The position numbers and the translations under genes were made by a program. DNA of 64,000 nucleotides from Zetaproteobacteria bacterium. GTDB taxonomy: Bacteria; Pseudomonadota; Zetaproteobacteria; Mariprofundales; Mariprofundaceae. Location of the stretch: contig PEAA01000002.1 in assembly GCA_002753275.1 (NCBI GenBank), forward strand, positions 42,135 to 106,134. Direction: 5' to 3'. This document shows positions 16,873 to 26,320 of the stretch, one piece after another (position 1 is the first letter of the stretch; the number at the start of each line of letters is the position of its first letter). Under the pieces are notes generated by a model. It ran no database searches. It was not told where the DNA came from and was given only the letters and a program-made list of their open reading frames with translations.

Positions 16873-19800
16873 ATGGTTCATCTCTCTTTTTCTCAGCGAA
16901 TTGTTCTTGGTTTTATGGCGATGATGACTATTTTTGCCCTCGCCCTTTTCAAAATGGGGCAGACCTTGGATGGTCAAAGAGCGCTGTTTTTACAAGCTGC
17001 CAATGTTCATTTTCAACATATTCGTGCGGCCAATCGAGCCGTGAGTCATCTGTTGGGTATGGCGCAGGCAGAAAAAAATATTTTATTGAGTAGTGATGCA
17101 AACATGGTCGAACAATTTGTTTCTGAATCTGCTGCTGAATCTGCTGGATTGGCGAATGAATTGCGCAATATCCGTGCACTCGCCGAGAGGGATGGTATTC
17201 AAGCGCTCGATCGTTTTGAAGAACAGTTTCTGCGTTATCAAGAGAGTCAGAAGCAGGTGATTGCATTAAAGCGGCGGGGGGATGCCGAAAGTTATACCAA
17301 AGCATTGCAGATTTCCCGAGGCGTGCTTCGTGATCAATTTGATCAGGCGGAAGAGCGTTTGTACGCATTAATCCATCAAGAGTCCTCTTCGATCGACCAA
17401 TCGATAGAGGAAGCCGATCTTGATATCTCCGATGCCAAGCGTGCGGCGTATGCTCTGTTTGCCGGAAGTGGGCTGTTGGCGGCCTTGATTGTCTATTTTC
17501 TTTTGCGCGTGTTGCGGCGGCGTATGCAGAAGCTGGTGGATGATGCACAGCGTATCGCGGTGGGCGATCTTGCCTTGATTGAGCGATCCGGTGCCCGTGA
17601 TGAGCTGGAGGTGTTAGAGAATGCATTGATGAATATTCAACACTCGTTTGCGGAAATTATGCAGTTGAGTCAAAGCATGGCGTCAGGGCTTTATAATATG
17701 AAGCTATTGCCACGCTCGGAAAAAGATAGCTTGGTGTTGTCGCTCAATAAGATGAGTGAAACACTGTTTGAAGTCACGCAAGTGGCCCATGCCATCGCCG
17801 AGGGTGATATGACGATTGAGGTCAATCCAAAGTCCAACGAAGACCTTTTGGGCATGGCATTGAAGAAAATGATGATCACTTTGCGCCATGAAATGGAGGC
17901 CAATCAAGCCAACTTGTGGATTCAAGAGGGTGTGGTTGCGATGGGGCAGAGTGTTCGGGGGGTGCAAGATCGCTATGAACTTGGCACGAGTGTGCTGGAA
18001 GGATTGTGCCGTTATCTCTCATTGCCTGTAGGCATCCTCTATCTTTTTGATGATCAAAAGAGCGCAGACGAAGATGATGAAGCGCTGCCATCAATGCTTG
18101 TTGGCATTGCCAGTTATGCGACTTCTGGTGAAAGGGCGCTTCCACGCTTTGCACTGGGTGAGTCGTTGGTGGGGCAGGCAGCGTTGCAACGAAAAATGAT
18201 GGTGGTCGATGATCTTCCCGAGGGTTATCTCGCCATTGGTTCAGGACTTGGCGCTTTAAATGCCAAACAATTGGTGTTGGTTCCACTCTGTTATGAAGAT
18301 GTCTTGATTGGAATGGTTGAGTTGGGAGGTTTTTCCTCGATTGATCAAAAGGGATTGAAGCTGTTGGATCAAGTGGATGAATTGATTGCCATTGCGTTTC
18401 AGTCGGCTTTTTCCCGTGAGCGTTTGGCAGAAATGTTGGAAGAGTCGCAAGTGATGACGGAAGAGATGCAGGTGCAGCATGAGGAGATGGAGCAGACCAA
18501 CGCTGAGCTTGAGGAGCAGACTCTGGCACTTGAGCATGCACAGGCGGATTTAGAGCGGCACAACGAAGAGTTGCGTGTCGCTAAACAAGAGATTACTGAG
18601 CGGGCACAGCAGTTGGCGGCATCGAGTCAATACAAGTCAGAGTTTCTCGCCAATATGTCACATGAGTTGCGTACGCCGTTGAATTCGATTTTATTGCTGT
18701 CAAAGATGTTAGCCGTCGGTGAGTCAGGCCCTTTAAGTGACGATCAGCGGATGAAAATACAGGTGGTTTATGACGCGGGCAGTGATCTTTTGCAATTGAT
18801 TAATGAAGTGCTCGATTTAGCGAAGATTGAATCGGGTAAGATGGATTTGAATATTAAGCCCATCAATGTGGTGGAGTTCTCTAATCAGTTCAAAGATCTC
18901 TTTGATCCGCAAGCGCATGAGAAGGGCATTGCCTTCCGTGTGGAGGTGGATGAAGCGCTTCCTGCTGTGGTGAAGAGTGACCCCGATCGCGTGCAACAGG
19001 TGCTGCGCAACTTTATCTCCAATGCGATTAAATTTACGGCTCAAGGTGAAGTTTCTCTTCATGTGGGGCGATTGTCTTTGGATGAGATTGACCATGCGAT
19101 GGCCTTTAACTTTAGTAAGGATGAGTTGCGTCGCCGTGTTGATGAGTTTTTAGCTTGGCGTGTTGTGGATACAGGCATCGGTATTGAAGCCAAAAAACAT
19201 GCGCTCGTTTTTGAGGCTTTTCAGCAGGCGGATGGTTCTACCTCGCGTAATTATGGTGGAACAGGTTTGGGATTATCGATTTCAAGAGAGATTGCCCTTC
19301 TCCTTGAAGGGGAGGTCGCGCTCCGTTCAGAAAACGGAAATGGGTCGTGCTTTACGCTGATTTTACCGATTGAACCCAGTCTGAAGTTGATCTCTTCGGT
19401 CGCTAAACAGGAACTATCATCGAGGCACAGTTTTGTTGCCTTTGATCGGCATGACAATGATGCGATACACCATGTTTCTGCCAATATGACCACGGTCTCT
19501 ATTGAGGATGATCATGGAACGATGCAAGGTGAAGATAAGGTCTTGCTGATGATTGAAGATGATCATCGTTTTGCTGAGGTGTTGATGGAGATTGCTCGCA
19601 GCCATGGCTTCAAGGTGATCCATGCCAATTCAGGAACGGAAGGGGTGCGTTTGGCCAATGAGCATCTGCCTATGATGATCACCCTCGATGTTCAACTTCC
19701 GGTGATGGATGGCTGGTCAGTTTTACGAAACTTGAAGAAAAACTCGCGCACCTCGCATATTCCAGCCCATGTCATTACCGCAGTCGATGAAGAATCCTTT

Positions 19801-20706
19801 GCTTATCGATTGGGTGCCGCCAGTTATCTGCGCAAACCAGTCTCTCCAGAAGCGTTGCATGCGCGTTTTGAATTTATGCATCAACATGCTGAGATTAAGG
19901 TGAGAAATTTATTGGTCGTTGAAGATAATGATGTCCAGCGTCAAGCGATTGTTGATCTGATCGGCAACAGTGATGTGAAGTCCACCGCTGTTGCAACAGG
20001 AGGCGAAGCACTTGAGATGTTACGATCGGGGCATTTCGAAGTGATGGTCTTGGACCTTAAACTTCCCGATATGAGTGGTTACGAACTTTTACAGCAAGTG
20101 GCAGAGGATTCCACCCTTTTGCATGTGCCAACGATTGTCTATACAGGGCGTGATTTAAGCTTGGATGATGAGCGCGAACTTCGCCGATATGCAGACAGCA
20201 TTGTGGTGAAAACGGCTGAGTCTCCTGGGCGTTTGCTGGAAGAGACCTCAATCTATTTGCATCGTGATCGAGCTAAACTTCCTGAAAGTAAAAGGAAAAT
20301 TTTAAGTGAGCTCAACCATGTCGATCCATGCTTGAATGGCAAGACCGTGCTGTTAGTCGATGATGATATTCGCAATCTTTTTGCCCTTTCTGCGATTATG
20401 GAGGTGAAGGGGATGAATGTGATCACCGCCTCTAATGGGGTCGAGGCGCTTGAAGTGATCGATGAATATGTCGATATTGTTTTGATGGATGTGATGATGC
20501 CCGAGATGGATGGTTATGAATCAATACGCCAAATTCGTGCAATGGCGGCGTTTAAGCAGCTACCCATTATCGCACTGACTGCAAAAGCTTTGGGGGATGA
20601 TCGTGAACACTGCATTGCAGCGGGCGCTTCCGATTATCTTGCAAAACCGATTGATTATGACCAGCTTATTTCTTTGATGCGTGTCTGGTTGAGTGTGCAT
20701 TCGTGA
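16873..20706 (+). CDS. large hybrid sensor histidine kinase with GAF and three receiver domains
   Basis: The 1277-aa protein starts with TM1 (residues about 10-28), a helical periplasmic region like the four-helix-bundle chemoreceptor sensor, and TM2 (about 195-213). Next come HAMP segments, a GAF domain (about 370-515) and a coiled coil (EEMQVQHEEMEQTNAELEEQ). HisKA has His597 in SHELRTPLNSILLL, and the HATPase has DPDRVQQVLRNFISNA and GTGLGLSIS. The C terminus carries three receivers with Asp in MITLDVQLP, VMVLDLKLP and IVLMDVMMP. The second lacks the usual Lys-Pro pair. The start has AGGAG 7 bp upstream. It is followed by a CheR-type gene and another hybrid kinase, all on the same strand. 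Confidence 0.92.
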   Translation: MVHLSFSQRIVLGFMAMMTIFALALFKMGQTLDGQRALFLQAANVHFQHIRAANRAVSHLLGMAQAEKNILLSSDANMVEQFVSESAAESAGLANELRNIRALAERDGIQALDRFEEQFLRYQESQKQVIALKRRGDAESYTKALQISRGVLRDQFDQAEERLYALIHQESSSIDQSIEEADLDISDAKRAAYALFAGSGLLAALIVYFLLRVLRRRMQKLVDDAQRIAVGDLALIERSGARDELEVLENALMNIQHSFAEIMQLSQSMASGLYNMKLLPRSEKDSLVLSLNKMSETLFEVTQVAHAIAEGDMTIEVNPKSNEDLLGMALKKMMITLRHEMEANQANLWIQEGVVAMGQSVRGVQDRYELGTSVLEGLCRYLSLPVGILYLFDDQKSADEDDEALPSMLVGIASYATSGERALPRFALGESLVGQAALQRKMMVVDDLPEGYLAIGSGLGALNAKQLVLVPLCYEDVLIGMVELGGFSSIDQKGLKLLDQVDELIAIAFQSAFSRERLAEMLEESQVMTEEMQVQHEEMEQTNAELEEQTLALEHAQADLERHNEELRVAKQEITERAQQLAASSQYKSEFLANMSHELRTPLNSILLLSKMLAVGESGPLSDDQRMKIQVVYDAGSDLLQLINEVLDLAKIESGKMDLNIKPINVVEFSNQFKDLFDPQAHEKGIAFRVEVDEALPAVVKSDPDRVQQVLRNFISNAIKFTAQGEVSLHVGRLSLDEIDHAMAFNFSKDELRRRVDEFLAWRVVDTGIGIEAKKHALVFEAFQQADGSTSRNYGGTGLGLSISREIALLLEGEVALRSENGNGSCFTLILPIEPSLKLISSVAKQELSSRHSFVAFDRHDNDAIHHVSANMTTVSIEDDHGTMQGEDKVLLMIEDDHRFAEVLMEIARSHGFKVIHANSGTEGVRLANEHLPMMITLDVQLPVMDGWSVLRNLKKNSRTSHIPAHVITAVDEESFAYRLGAASYLRKPVSPEALHARFEFMHQHAEIKVRNLLVVEDNDVQRQAIVDLIGNSDVKSTAVATGGEALEMLRSGHFEVMVLDLKLPDMSGYELLQQVAEDSTLLHVPTIVYTGRDLSLDDERELRRYADSIVVKTAESPGRLLEETSIYLHRDRAKLPESKRKILSELNHVDPCLNGKTVLLVDDDIRNLFALSAIMEVKGMNVITASNGVEALEVIDEYVDIVLMDVMMPEMDGYESIRQIRAMAAFKQLPIIALTAKALGDDREHCIAAGASDYLAKPIDYDQLISLMRVWLSVHS

Positions 20707-20727
20707 TGATGGTGTCTCAAGGAGCTG

Positions 20728-21591
20728 TTGCGCTTTTATGGCATGCGTGTGAACAGTTCATTGGATAATTTTTTCAGCAAAACGCTGCCAGAAGGGGGCT
20801 TGTCCCGTATTACGGATGCGGTTTTTTCTGCCTATGGTTATGATTTTAGAGATTATCATCCAGCGTCAGCAAGTCGGCGCATTGCATTGGTGATGAAGTC
20901 GATGAAGATTACTGATATCGATCAGTTTATCGCTAGGCTTATTGCGGATCGTCTGGTATTGCAAGCCATGCTGGAATCGCTTTCCATTAATGTGACGGCG
21001 ATGTTTCGTGACCCCGTCGTTTATAAATTCCTGCGAGAGCAAGTGCTGCCAAGGCTGGCGACTTATCCTCATATTCGTATCTGGTCTGCGGGGGTTGCAG
21101 GTGGAGCAGAGGCCTATTCATTGGCGATTATGCTGAAAGAGGCCGGGCTTTATGAACGATCATTGATCTATGCAACTGACTTTAATGCGGCGGTGTTGAA
21201 ACAGGCGCAGCACGGGGTGTTTGCCTTGCGTGATATGGCAAAATATACGCAGAATTATATTGAAGCGGGTGGCACCGAATCATTCTCAAACTATTATACG
21301 ACAACCCCCCATTTGGCACATATCGACCCATCATTGAAGGAGCGGATTATTTTCTCGACCCATAATTTGGCGACGGATGGTGGATTTAATGAATTTCATT
21401 TGATTATGTGTCGCAATGTGATGATCTATTTTAATGCCAAATTGACAGAGCGGGCATTGCAGATGTTTAATGAGAGTCTGGTTCACTTTGGTTATCTCTG
21501 CCTTGGCACGAAAGAAAATCTGAAGTTTCAGCATGCTGCACAATTTTTTGAGCCCGTGACACACCGTTTAAAAGTTTATAAGAAAGTTTGA
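20728..21591 (+). CDS. CheR-type SAM-dependent methyltransferase
   Basis: CheR enzymes methylate glutamates of chemoreceptors. The N-terminal helical domain (LSRITDAVFSAYGYDFRDY) and the SAM site WSAGVAGGAEAYSLAIML (canonically with GCSTGEE) are visible, together with IYATDFN and MCRNVMIYF. The SAM loop has the unusual GVAGGAEAYS instead of G-[CT]-STGEEPYS. No tetratricopeptide tail and no cheB are present. Start is uncertain: TTG 20728 has AAGGAG only 3 bp away, while ATG 20743 is 18 bp from it. Placed between two hybrid kinases, it probably serves them rather than classical chemotaxis. Confidence 0.85.
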   Translation: MRFYGMRVNSSLDNFFSKTLPEGGLSRITDAVFSAYGYDFRDYHPASASRRIALVMKSMKITDIDQFIARLIADRLVLQAMLESLSINVTAMFRDPVVYKFLREQVLPRLATYPHIRIWSAGVAGGAEAYSLAIMLKEAGLYERSLIYATDFNAAVLKQAQHGVFALRDMAKYTQNYIEAGGTESFSNYYTTTPHLAHIDPSLKERIIFSTHNLATDGGFNEFHLIMCRNVMIYFNAKLTERALQMFNESLVHFGYLCLGTKENLKFQHAAQFFEPVTHRLKVYKKV

Positions 21592-21600
21592 AGGAAGCGC

Positions 21601-24051
21601 GTGAGTGATTTTATGAATAAACAAAAAACAATTTTGATCGTGGATGATAATCTTAATAATCTTTTTACTTTTCAGGCGACGCTGGAGAGTCAAAAATGGC
21701 ACTTGATTAGCTGCCAATCGGGTCAAGAGGCGTTGAAAGCACTGCTTAAACATCCCATTGATTTAATCTTAATGGATGTGCAGATGCCTGAGATGAATGG
21801 CTTTGAAACGGCGCAGTTGATTAAGCAGAATAAGAAGTTAAAAGATATTCCGATTATCTTTATTACCGCGGTATGTCGCAATGATGAGTTTGTTAAACAG
21901 GGCTTTAGTGTAGGAGCATACGATTATTTAACCAAGCCGGTTGAGAGCCATGTGTTGATCAATAAGATCAAGGTCTTTCTTAAGCTTCAATCAAGCCAGC
22001 AGGCGCTGCTTCGCATTAATGAGACATTGCAAGATGAGATTCAAAACCGCATCCAGTCCGAAGAGCGCTCTATTGTGTCGGAGCGGGATACGGCCAATAT
22101 TATTGCCGCAATGGATGAGGGATTGGTGGTGATTGACCCTGTGGGCAATATCACCCGTGTGAATAGTGCCTGCATCGAACTGCTTGGCTATCAAGAGTAT
22201 GAGTTGTTAGGTAAGCCATTGAATTTTCTTGTTGAAGAGAAAGTTGATGGAGTGTGGGAAAAATTTGCAGGGCAATTGAGTCGTGTCGGTTTACAGAGTC
22301 ATTACGATGCCAGTCCGACAGCGTTTATGGCGATGTTGGCTCACACGCCATGGGCTGTGCTGGTTTGTGATGAGCATGGCAAGGTGGTTTTTCAAAACCA
22401 ACAGGTCAAAAACCGTTTGGGTTATGATGAGGCGATGCTGTATGGAGAGATGATCGAATGCCTGGTTCCTAGCGCAATGCGGCAGCGTTATCAGGAAAAT
22501 GGTGAAGGCTTTTATCAAGATTTCAGTATGGGGATGGTTCCGCAGGAAGCGATTGTGCAAGCACAACATGCCAATGGTGGCATGGTGGATGTACGGGTCA
22601 GTTTAATTCCACTGCGTATGGAGGGGCGAGATCATGTCATCACATTGATTTATGATGTCAATCATGACTTGCCATGGTCGATTTTGAAGTTGACGGAGAT
22701 GGGACAATTTTTGGACCATGAGAGCGAACGCGATCAAATTACCATTTTAAACGATAAGTATGCGCAGCAGGTGCCCGTGGTGATGAGTTGCACACCGATG
22801 TTCGATGCTGCGCAGGCCGTTTCAGGTTTTGTGGTGCTGATGGATAACCGCAAATATCGTTTTATGATCGAACAAAATTACCGGATGCGCGAAGCTCTGG
22901 AGCAGTCACAACATCAACGCTTAGAGTCGCTCGGGCTTTTGGCGGGCGGTATCGCCCATGATTTTAACAATCTGCTCACCCCGATTATTGGCAATGCCGA
23001 GTTGCTGATGGCTGCTGACGGGGAGGGTTCACGAAATTTTATACTGGCACAACAAATTATGGATGCTGCACAGCATGCGGCGCGTCTCTCCAAGCAGATG
23101 CTCTCGTATGCGGGGTCAGGGCGTTTGGCCTCGGTGACGGTTCATCTGCCTCGGTTGATTGAAAATATTGCCAGCGTGTTGAATGGTGCCGCCGAAGCGC
23201 ATGGTGGGGTTCACTTTTCGATGGATAATTCGGTCGCTGCTGTCGATGTTGATATTGCGGAGGTGGAACAGATTCTGCTGAATATGGTCATCAATGGTGC
23301 GGATGCGATTGGCCATAATCACGGGCATATTGCTGTGAAGGTCTATGCTAAAGAGCTGAATGATTTTGAACTTCATCAATACATTTATAAAGAGGGTGTT
23401 GGTGCTGGCAGCTATATTGCGTTGGAGATTGAGGACAATGGTTCCGGTATGTCCAGCGAGGTGCAACGGAAACTGTTTGATCCATTTTTTACCACCAAGT
23501 TTACGGGGCGCGGTTTGGGGATGTCGGCAGTGCTTGGCATTGTGCATAGTCATCAAGGGCTGCTTCGTGTTCGCTCGACGGTGGCAAAGGGAACGACCTT
23601 TACGGTTCTTTTTCCTGTTTCAGAGCAGGGTGCGGATGCGATGATTTTTGCACAAAAAGAGTTGACCGGGGAGTTGGCAATACTGCAGGGGAATGTGTTG
23701 ATTGTTGATGATGATCTTCTCGTCAACGCAGTGTTAAAATCACGCTTGGAAGCGCTCGGATGTTCGTCGTTGCAGGCGTATGATGGTGAGCATGGGCTTG
23801 CTCTTTATCGTGAGCATGGGGATGACATTGATGCGATTATTCTGGATATGACGATGCCCGGAATGAGTGGCTTTGATTGCTTTAAGGCCTTGAAGTCAAT
23901 CAACGAAGATGTGGTGGTGATCATCTCATCGGGCTATGCTCAGGGGGAGTTGGAAACCCAGTTTGGCGATTTCAAACCCAATGACTTTCTGGAGAAACCC
24001 TATACGCTATCAGGCTTGGCAACCATTTTAAGGCAGCATCTTCCCCTTTAA
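21601..24051 (+). CDS. hybrid histidine kinase REC-PAS-PAS-HisKA-HATPase-REC
   Basis: The 816-aa soluble protein begins with a receiver (Asp in LILMDVQMPEMNG, Lys in DYLTKPVE). A coiled coil, PAS domain 1 (IIAAMDEGLVVIDPVG) and PAS domain 2 (AHTPWAVLVCDEHG) follow. HisKA has His453 in GGIAHDFNNLLTPIIG, and the HATPase has NMVINGADAIG, EDNGSGM and GRGLGMSAVLG. A C-terminal receiver has Asp in IILDMTMPGMSG. No membrane segment is seen, so it senses inside the cell or takes input from partners through its N-terminal receiver. The GTG start at 21601 has AAGGAAG before it. Its stop overlaps the tatD ATG by one base. Confidence 0.92.
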   Translation: MSDFMNKQKTILIVDDNLNNLFTFQATLESQKWHLISCQSGQEALKALLKHPIDLILMDVQMPEMNGFETAQLIKQNKKLKDIPIIFITAVCRNDEFVKQGFSVGAYDYLTKPVESHVLINKIKVFLKLQSSQQALLRINETLQDEIQNRIQSEERSIVSERDTANIIAAMDEGLVVIDPVGNITRVNSACIELLGYQEYELLGKPLNFLVEEKVDGVWEKFAGQLSRVGLQSHYDASPTAFMAMLAHTPWAVLVCDEHGKVVFQNQQVKNRLGYDEAMLYGEMIECLVPSAMRQRYQENGEGFYQDFSMGMVPQEAIVQAQHANGGMVDVRVSLIPLRMEGRDHVITLIYDVNHDLPWSILKLTEMGQFLDHESERDQITILNDKYAQQVPVVMSCTPMFDAAQAVSGFVVLMDNRKYRFMIEQNYRMREALEQSQHQRLESLGLLAGGIAHDFNNLLTPIIGNAELLMAADGEGSRNFILAQQIMDAAQHAARLSKQMLSYAGSGRLASVTVHLPRLIENIASVLNGAAEAHGGVHFSMDNSVAAVDVDIAEVEQILLNMVINGADAIGHNHGHIAVKVYAKELNDFELHQYIYKEGVGAGSYIALEIEDNGSGMSSEVQRKLFDPFFTTKFTGRGLGMSAVLGIVHSHQGLLRVRSTVAKGTTFTVLFPVSEQGADAMIFAQKELTGELAILQGNVLIVDDDLLVNAVLKSRLEALGCSSLQAYDGEHGLALYREHGDDIDAIILDMTMPGMSGFDCFKALKSINEDVVVIISSGYAQGELETQFGDFKPNDFLEKPYTLSGLATILRQHLPL

Positions 24052-24863
24052 TGGGTGAGGTGGATGCGCAGCCGTTGCTTTATCCCCCCCTATTGAAAGG
24101 GGGATTTCAAGGGATTGTAGATTCCCATTGTCATCTGGATGATCTCCGTTTTGAGGGGGCGTTGCCATCGCTGTTGCATCGGGCGGGTGTGGCAGGATTG
24201 GATCATATTATTGTGCCTTGTTCGAAGCCGGATCGTTGGGGATGTGTTTCTCCCTGTGAGACGATGGGTGTTGCGCTGCATCTCGCGTATGCGATTCATC
24301 CCTGGTATTGTGAAGGTATCAACCCCGAGACTTATCATCGGTTGGCGTGTTATCTTGAACATGCGGTGGCTGTGGGTGAGTGTGGGCTCGATTTAGGGGC
24401 GCGCGGTGGTGATTTGGCGGAGCAAGTGACCCTGCTGCGCAACCAGTTGATCTTGGCTGACCATTTTCATCTTCCCGTAATTTTACATGCGCATAAAGCG
24501 TTGGATATGCTTTGGGGCGAAGTGCGTAATTTTCCAGCGTTGCGCGGCGTTGTGCATAGCTTTTCGGGGAGTTTTCAGCAGGCAAAACAGTGGGTTGATC
24601 ATGGTTTTTATCTGGGTGTGGGGGCGCGTGTGACCTATGCAAACCAACGGCGTTTTCATGCCATGATTGCGGCGATGCCTGCCAGTGCATTGCTGCTTGA
24701 ATCGGATGCGCCGGATCAATCGCCACAGCATTGGCGAGGGAAAAACAATGAGCCGGCGTTGATTGTTGAAACGATCCGAGCCTTGGCTGCTTTGCGAAAT
24801 GTTGCGGGGCAAGCATTGGTTGATCAATGCCGGAAAAATAGTCAGGAGTTGTTTAAGATATGA
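24051..24863 (+). CDS. tatD: TatD family metal-dependent hydrolase with repeat-derived N-terminal extension
   Basis: The TatD-type TIM barrel shows the metal motif DSHCHLDD, GECGLDLG, HAHKALDM, VHSFSGSF and LLLESDAPDQSP. Family members are 3'-5' DNases or related hydrolases. Usual proteins begin directly at the (V/I)DSHCHL motif. Here about 22 residues precede it (including PPLLKGGFQGI), encoded by a GC-rich palindromic repeat. All in-frame start codons lie upstream of or before that repeat (ATG 24051, GTG 24060, TTG 24075), so it must be translated. The start overlaps the kinase stop (TAATG) and the end overlaps tcdA (ATGA). Confidence 0.88.
   Translation: MGEVDAQPLLYPPLLKGGFQGIVDSHCHLDDLRFEGALPSLLHRAGVAGLDHIIVPCSKPDRWGCVSPCETMGVALHLAYAIHPWYCEGINPETYHRLACYLEHAVAVGECGLDLGARGGDLAEQVTLLRNQLILADHFHLPVILHAHKALDMLWGEVRNFPALRGVVHSFSGSFQQAKQWVDHGFYLGVGARVTYANQRRFHAMIAAMPASALLLESDAPDQSPQHWRGKNNEPALIVETIRALAALRNVAGQALVDQCRKNSQELFKI
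24082..24105. repeat. palindromic repeat inside the start of tatD
   Basis: ATCCCCCCC and GGGGGAT flank TATTGAAA; the core stem CCCCCT/AGGGGG has a 6-nt loop. In the tatD frame it reads YPPLLKGG. Elements encoding PPxxKGG-like peptides are widespread small interspersed palindromes in bacterial genomes. Confidence 0.6.
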
Positions 24864-25606
24864 GTCAGATACAAGAGCGTACTGAGATTTTGTTAGGCCA
24901 AGATGGGCTTGATTTTTTACAGTCAAAACACCTTCTGGTGGTCGGTGTTGGCGGTGTCGGTGGTGCTGTTACTGAAGCCATTGCGCGTGCTGGGATTGGC
25001 CATATCACGCTGATTGATCACGATCGTGTTGGACTTTCCAATATCAATCGCCAATTGGTTGCGACGCATGCTACGCTTGGAATGGATAAGGTTGCTGCAA
25101 TGGGGGAACGGTTGATGTTAATCAATCCCGCCTTGAATTTGACCTTGCGATGCGAATTTGTGAATCGGGATCATCTTGATGCCTTGTTACAAGCGGGGGG
25201 CTTTGATTATGTCATTGATTGTATCGATTCGGTCTCATGCAAGGCGGAGTTGGTGGCGGCATGTCAGCGTTTTGCAATCCCTGTTGCGTCAAGCTTAGGG
25301 GCAGGCGGGCGTCTGGATGTGAGTAAGGTTGAAATGACCACACTGGAGAAAACATATAACTGTGGGCTGGCTACCAACTTGCGCCGCAAGTTGCGCGCGC
25401 TTGGCATGAGCCTCGATTATCCGGTGGTTTTCTCAGGTGAATATCCCATAAAACCGTTACCGCAACAGCCGGTATGTGATGATCCCAATGTGTTGCCTCG
25501 GGCCGTCAATGGCACGATCTCATATATGCCTAACCTCTTTGGCTTTATGCTCGCAGGGCATGTGGTGCGCACCTTGTTGATGCAATCAGGCCGGATTAAA
25601 TCATGA
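24860..25606 (+). CDS. tcdA: tRNA threonylcarbamoyladenosine dehydratase (TcdA/CsdL)
   Basis: This E1-like (ThiF/MoeB family) enzyme uses ATP to cyclise t6A37 to ct6A in tRNA. The nucleotide loop GVGGVGGAVTEAIARAGIG, IDHDRVGLSNINRQL and the conserved C-terminal FSGEYP and NGTISYMPNLFGFMLAG support TcdA rather than MoeB or ThiF. The zinc-binding CXXC pairs of MoeB are absent. Length of 248 aa fits. It overlaps tatD by 4 bp. Together with tsaB at 11 kb it belongs to the t6A modification pathway. Confidence 0.92.
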   Translation: MSQIQERTEILLGQDGLDFLQSKHLLVVGVGGVGGAVTEAIARAGIGHITLIDHDRVGLSNINRQLVATHATLGMDKVAAMGERLMLINPALNLTLRCEFVNRDHLDALLQAGGFDYVIDCIDSVSCKAELVAACQRFAIPVASSLGAGGRLDVSKVEMTTLEKTYNCGLATNLRRKLRALGMSLDYPVVFSGEYPIKPLPQQPVCDDPNVLPRAVNGTISYMPNLFGFMLAGHVVRTLLMQSGRIKS

Positions 25607-25692
25607 GTTTTTTATTAAAAATGGCCTATGCGTTGCCATTCTTCACATGGCTGCCATGCTTCGCGGGCTATTTTAATGTGAGGAGTGCTTGA
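25603..25692 (+). CDS. possible 29-codon small hydrophobic ORF between tcdA and bolA
   Basis: The ORF starts with an ATG overlapping the tcdA stop (ATGA) and stops with a TGA overlapping the bolA ATG (TGATG). It begins MSFLLKMAYA and is rich in aromatic and hydrophobic residues, with one cysteine near its middle. Double coupling is suggestive, but chance is not excluded and no homologue is recognised. It could simply be a spacer that keeps ribosomes moving into bolA. Confidence 0.25.
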   Translation: MSFLLKMAYALPFFTWLPCFAGYFNVRSA

Positions 25693-25931
25693 TGACGATC
25701 CCAACCCCAGATGAATTGCGCACTTTAGTGCAGGCGCATATTGCCGATGCCGAGGTGGATGTGCGGCTCTATTCCGGTGATGATCATTTTGAAATGGTCG
25801 TGACATCGGCACTGTTTGTCGGTAAAAGTCGTGTGGCACAGCATCAGATGGTTTATGCCGCTTTGGGTGACCATATGCGGGCAGCGGTGCATGCGTTGGC
25901 ATTAAAAACTTCGGTGCCAAACGAAAATTAA
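25692..25931 (+). CDS. BolA/IbaG family protein
   Basis: This 79-aa protein has the BolA fold pattern, with the motif H-F-E-M-V-V and the C-terminal HQMVYAALGDHM, close to the short IbaG (YrbA) branch. BolA proteins bind monothiol glutaredoxins and [2Fe-2S] clusters. The adjacent grxD gene, 29 bp downstream, is exactly such a partner. A TTG at 25689 could also start it; the ATG at 25692 is preferred. Confidence 0.9.
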   Translation: MTIPTPDELRTLVQAHIADAEVDVRLYSGDDHFEMVVTSALFVGKSRVAQHQMVYAALGDHMRAAVHALALKTSVPNEN

Positions 25932-25960
25932 ACAACAAATTGTCATAATAAGGATGGATC

Positions 25961-26284
25961 ATGAGCGAAGGAATTTTGGATAAAATTGATCAGTTGGTCA
26001 AAAGCAAAGATGTCGTATTGTTTATGAAAGGAACACCCGAGATGCCACAATGTGGCTTTTCACAACAGGTGGTACAGGTGTTGAATGTGCATGGTGTCGC
26101 CTTTACTGCGGTCAATATTTTGCTTGATCCTGAGGTTCGCCAAGGCATCAAAGATTACTCCAATTGGCCAACCATTCCTCAGCTTTACATCAAAGGTGAG
26201 TTTATTGGCGGTTGTGATATCGTCACCGAGATGCATGGCAATGGTGAGTTGGCAGCCCTGCTTGCGCCGTTGTTGGCTTCGTAG
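25961..26284 (+). CDS. grxD: monothiol glutaredoxin Grx4 type
   Basis: The 107-aa protein has the CGFS active site in [13 protein letters not shown], plus [19 protein letters not shown], the glutathione-binding region. This class carries [2Fe-2S] clusters and passes them on with BolA proteins. The ATG has AAGGATGG upstream. It follows bolA, consistent with a Grx4-BolA iron-sulfur module. Confidence 0.95.
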   Translation: MSEGILDKIDQLVKSKDVVLFMKGTPEMPQCGFSQQVVQVLNVHGVAFTAVNILLDPEVRQGIKDYSNWPTIPQLYIKGEFIGGCDIVTEMHGNGELAALLAPLLAS

Positions 26285-26320
26285 CGTCATTTTCGCCTAA
26301 CCTGTTACAAGTATCTTACG

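Noticed and set aside
17876..18541. Minus-strand open frame opposite the large hybrid kinase
   Set aside because: Proline/histidine-rich composition typical of an antisense shadow; the plus strand encodes continuous GAF and coiled-coil sequence.
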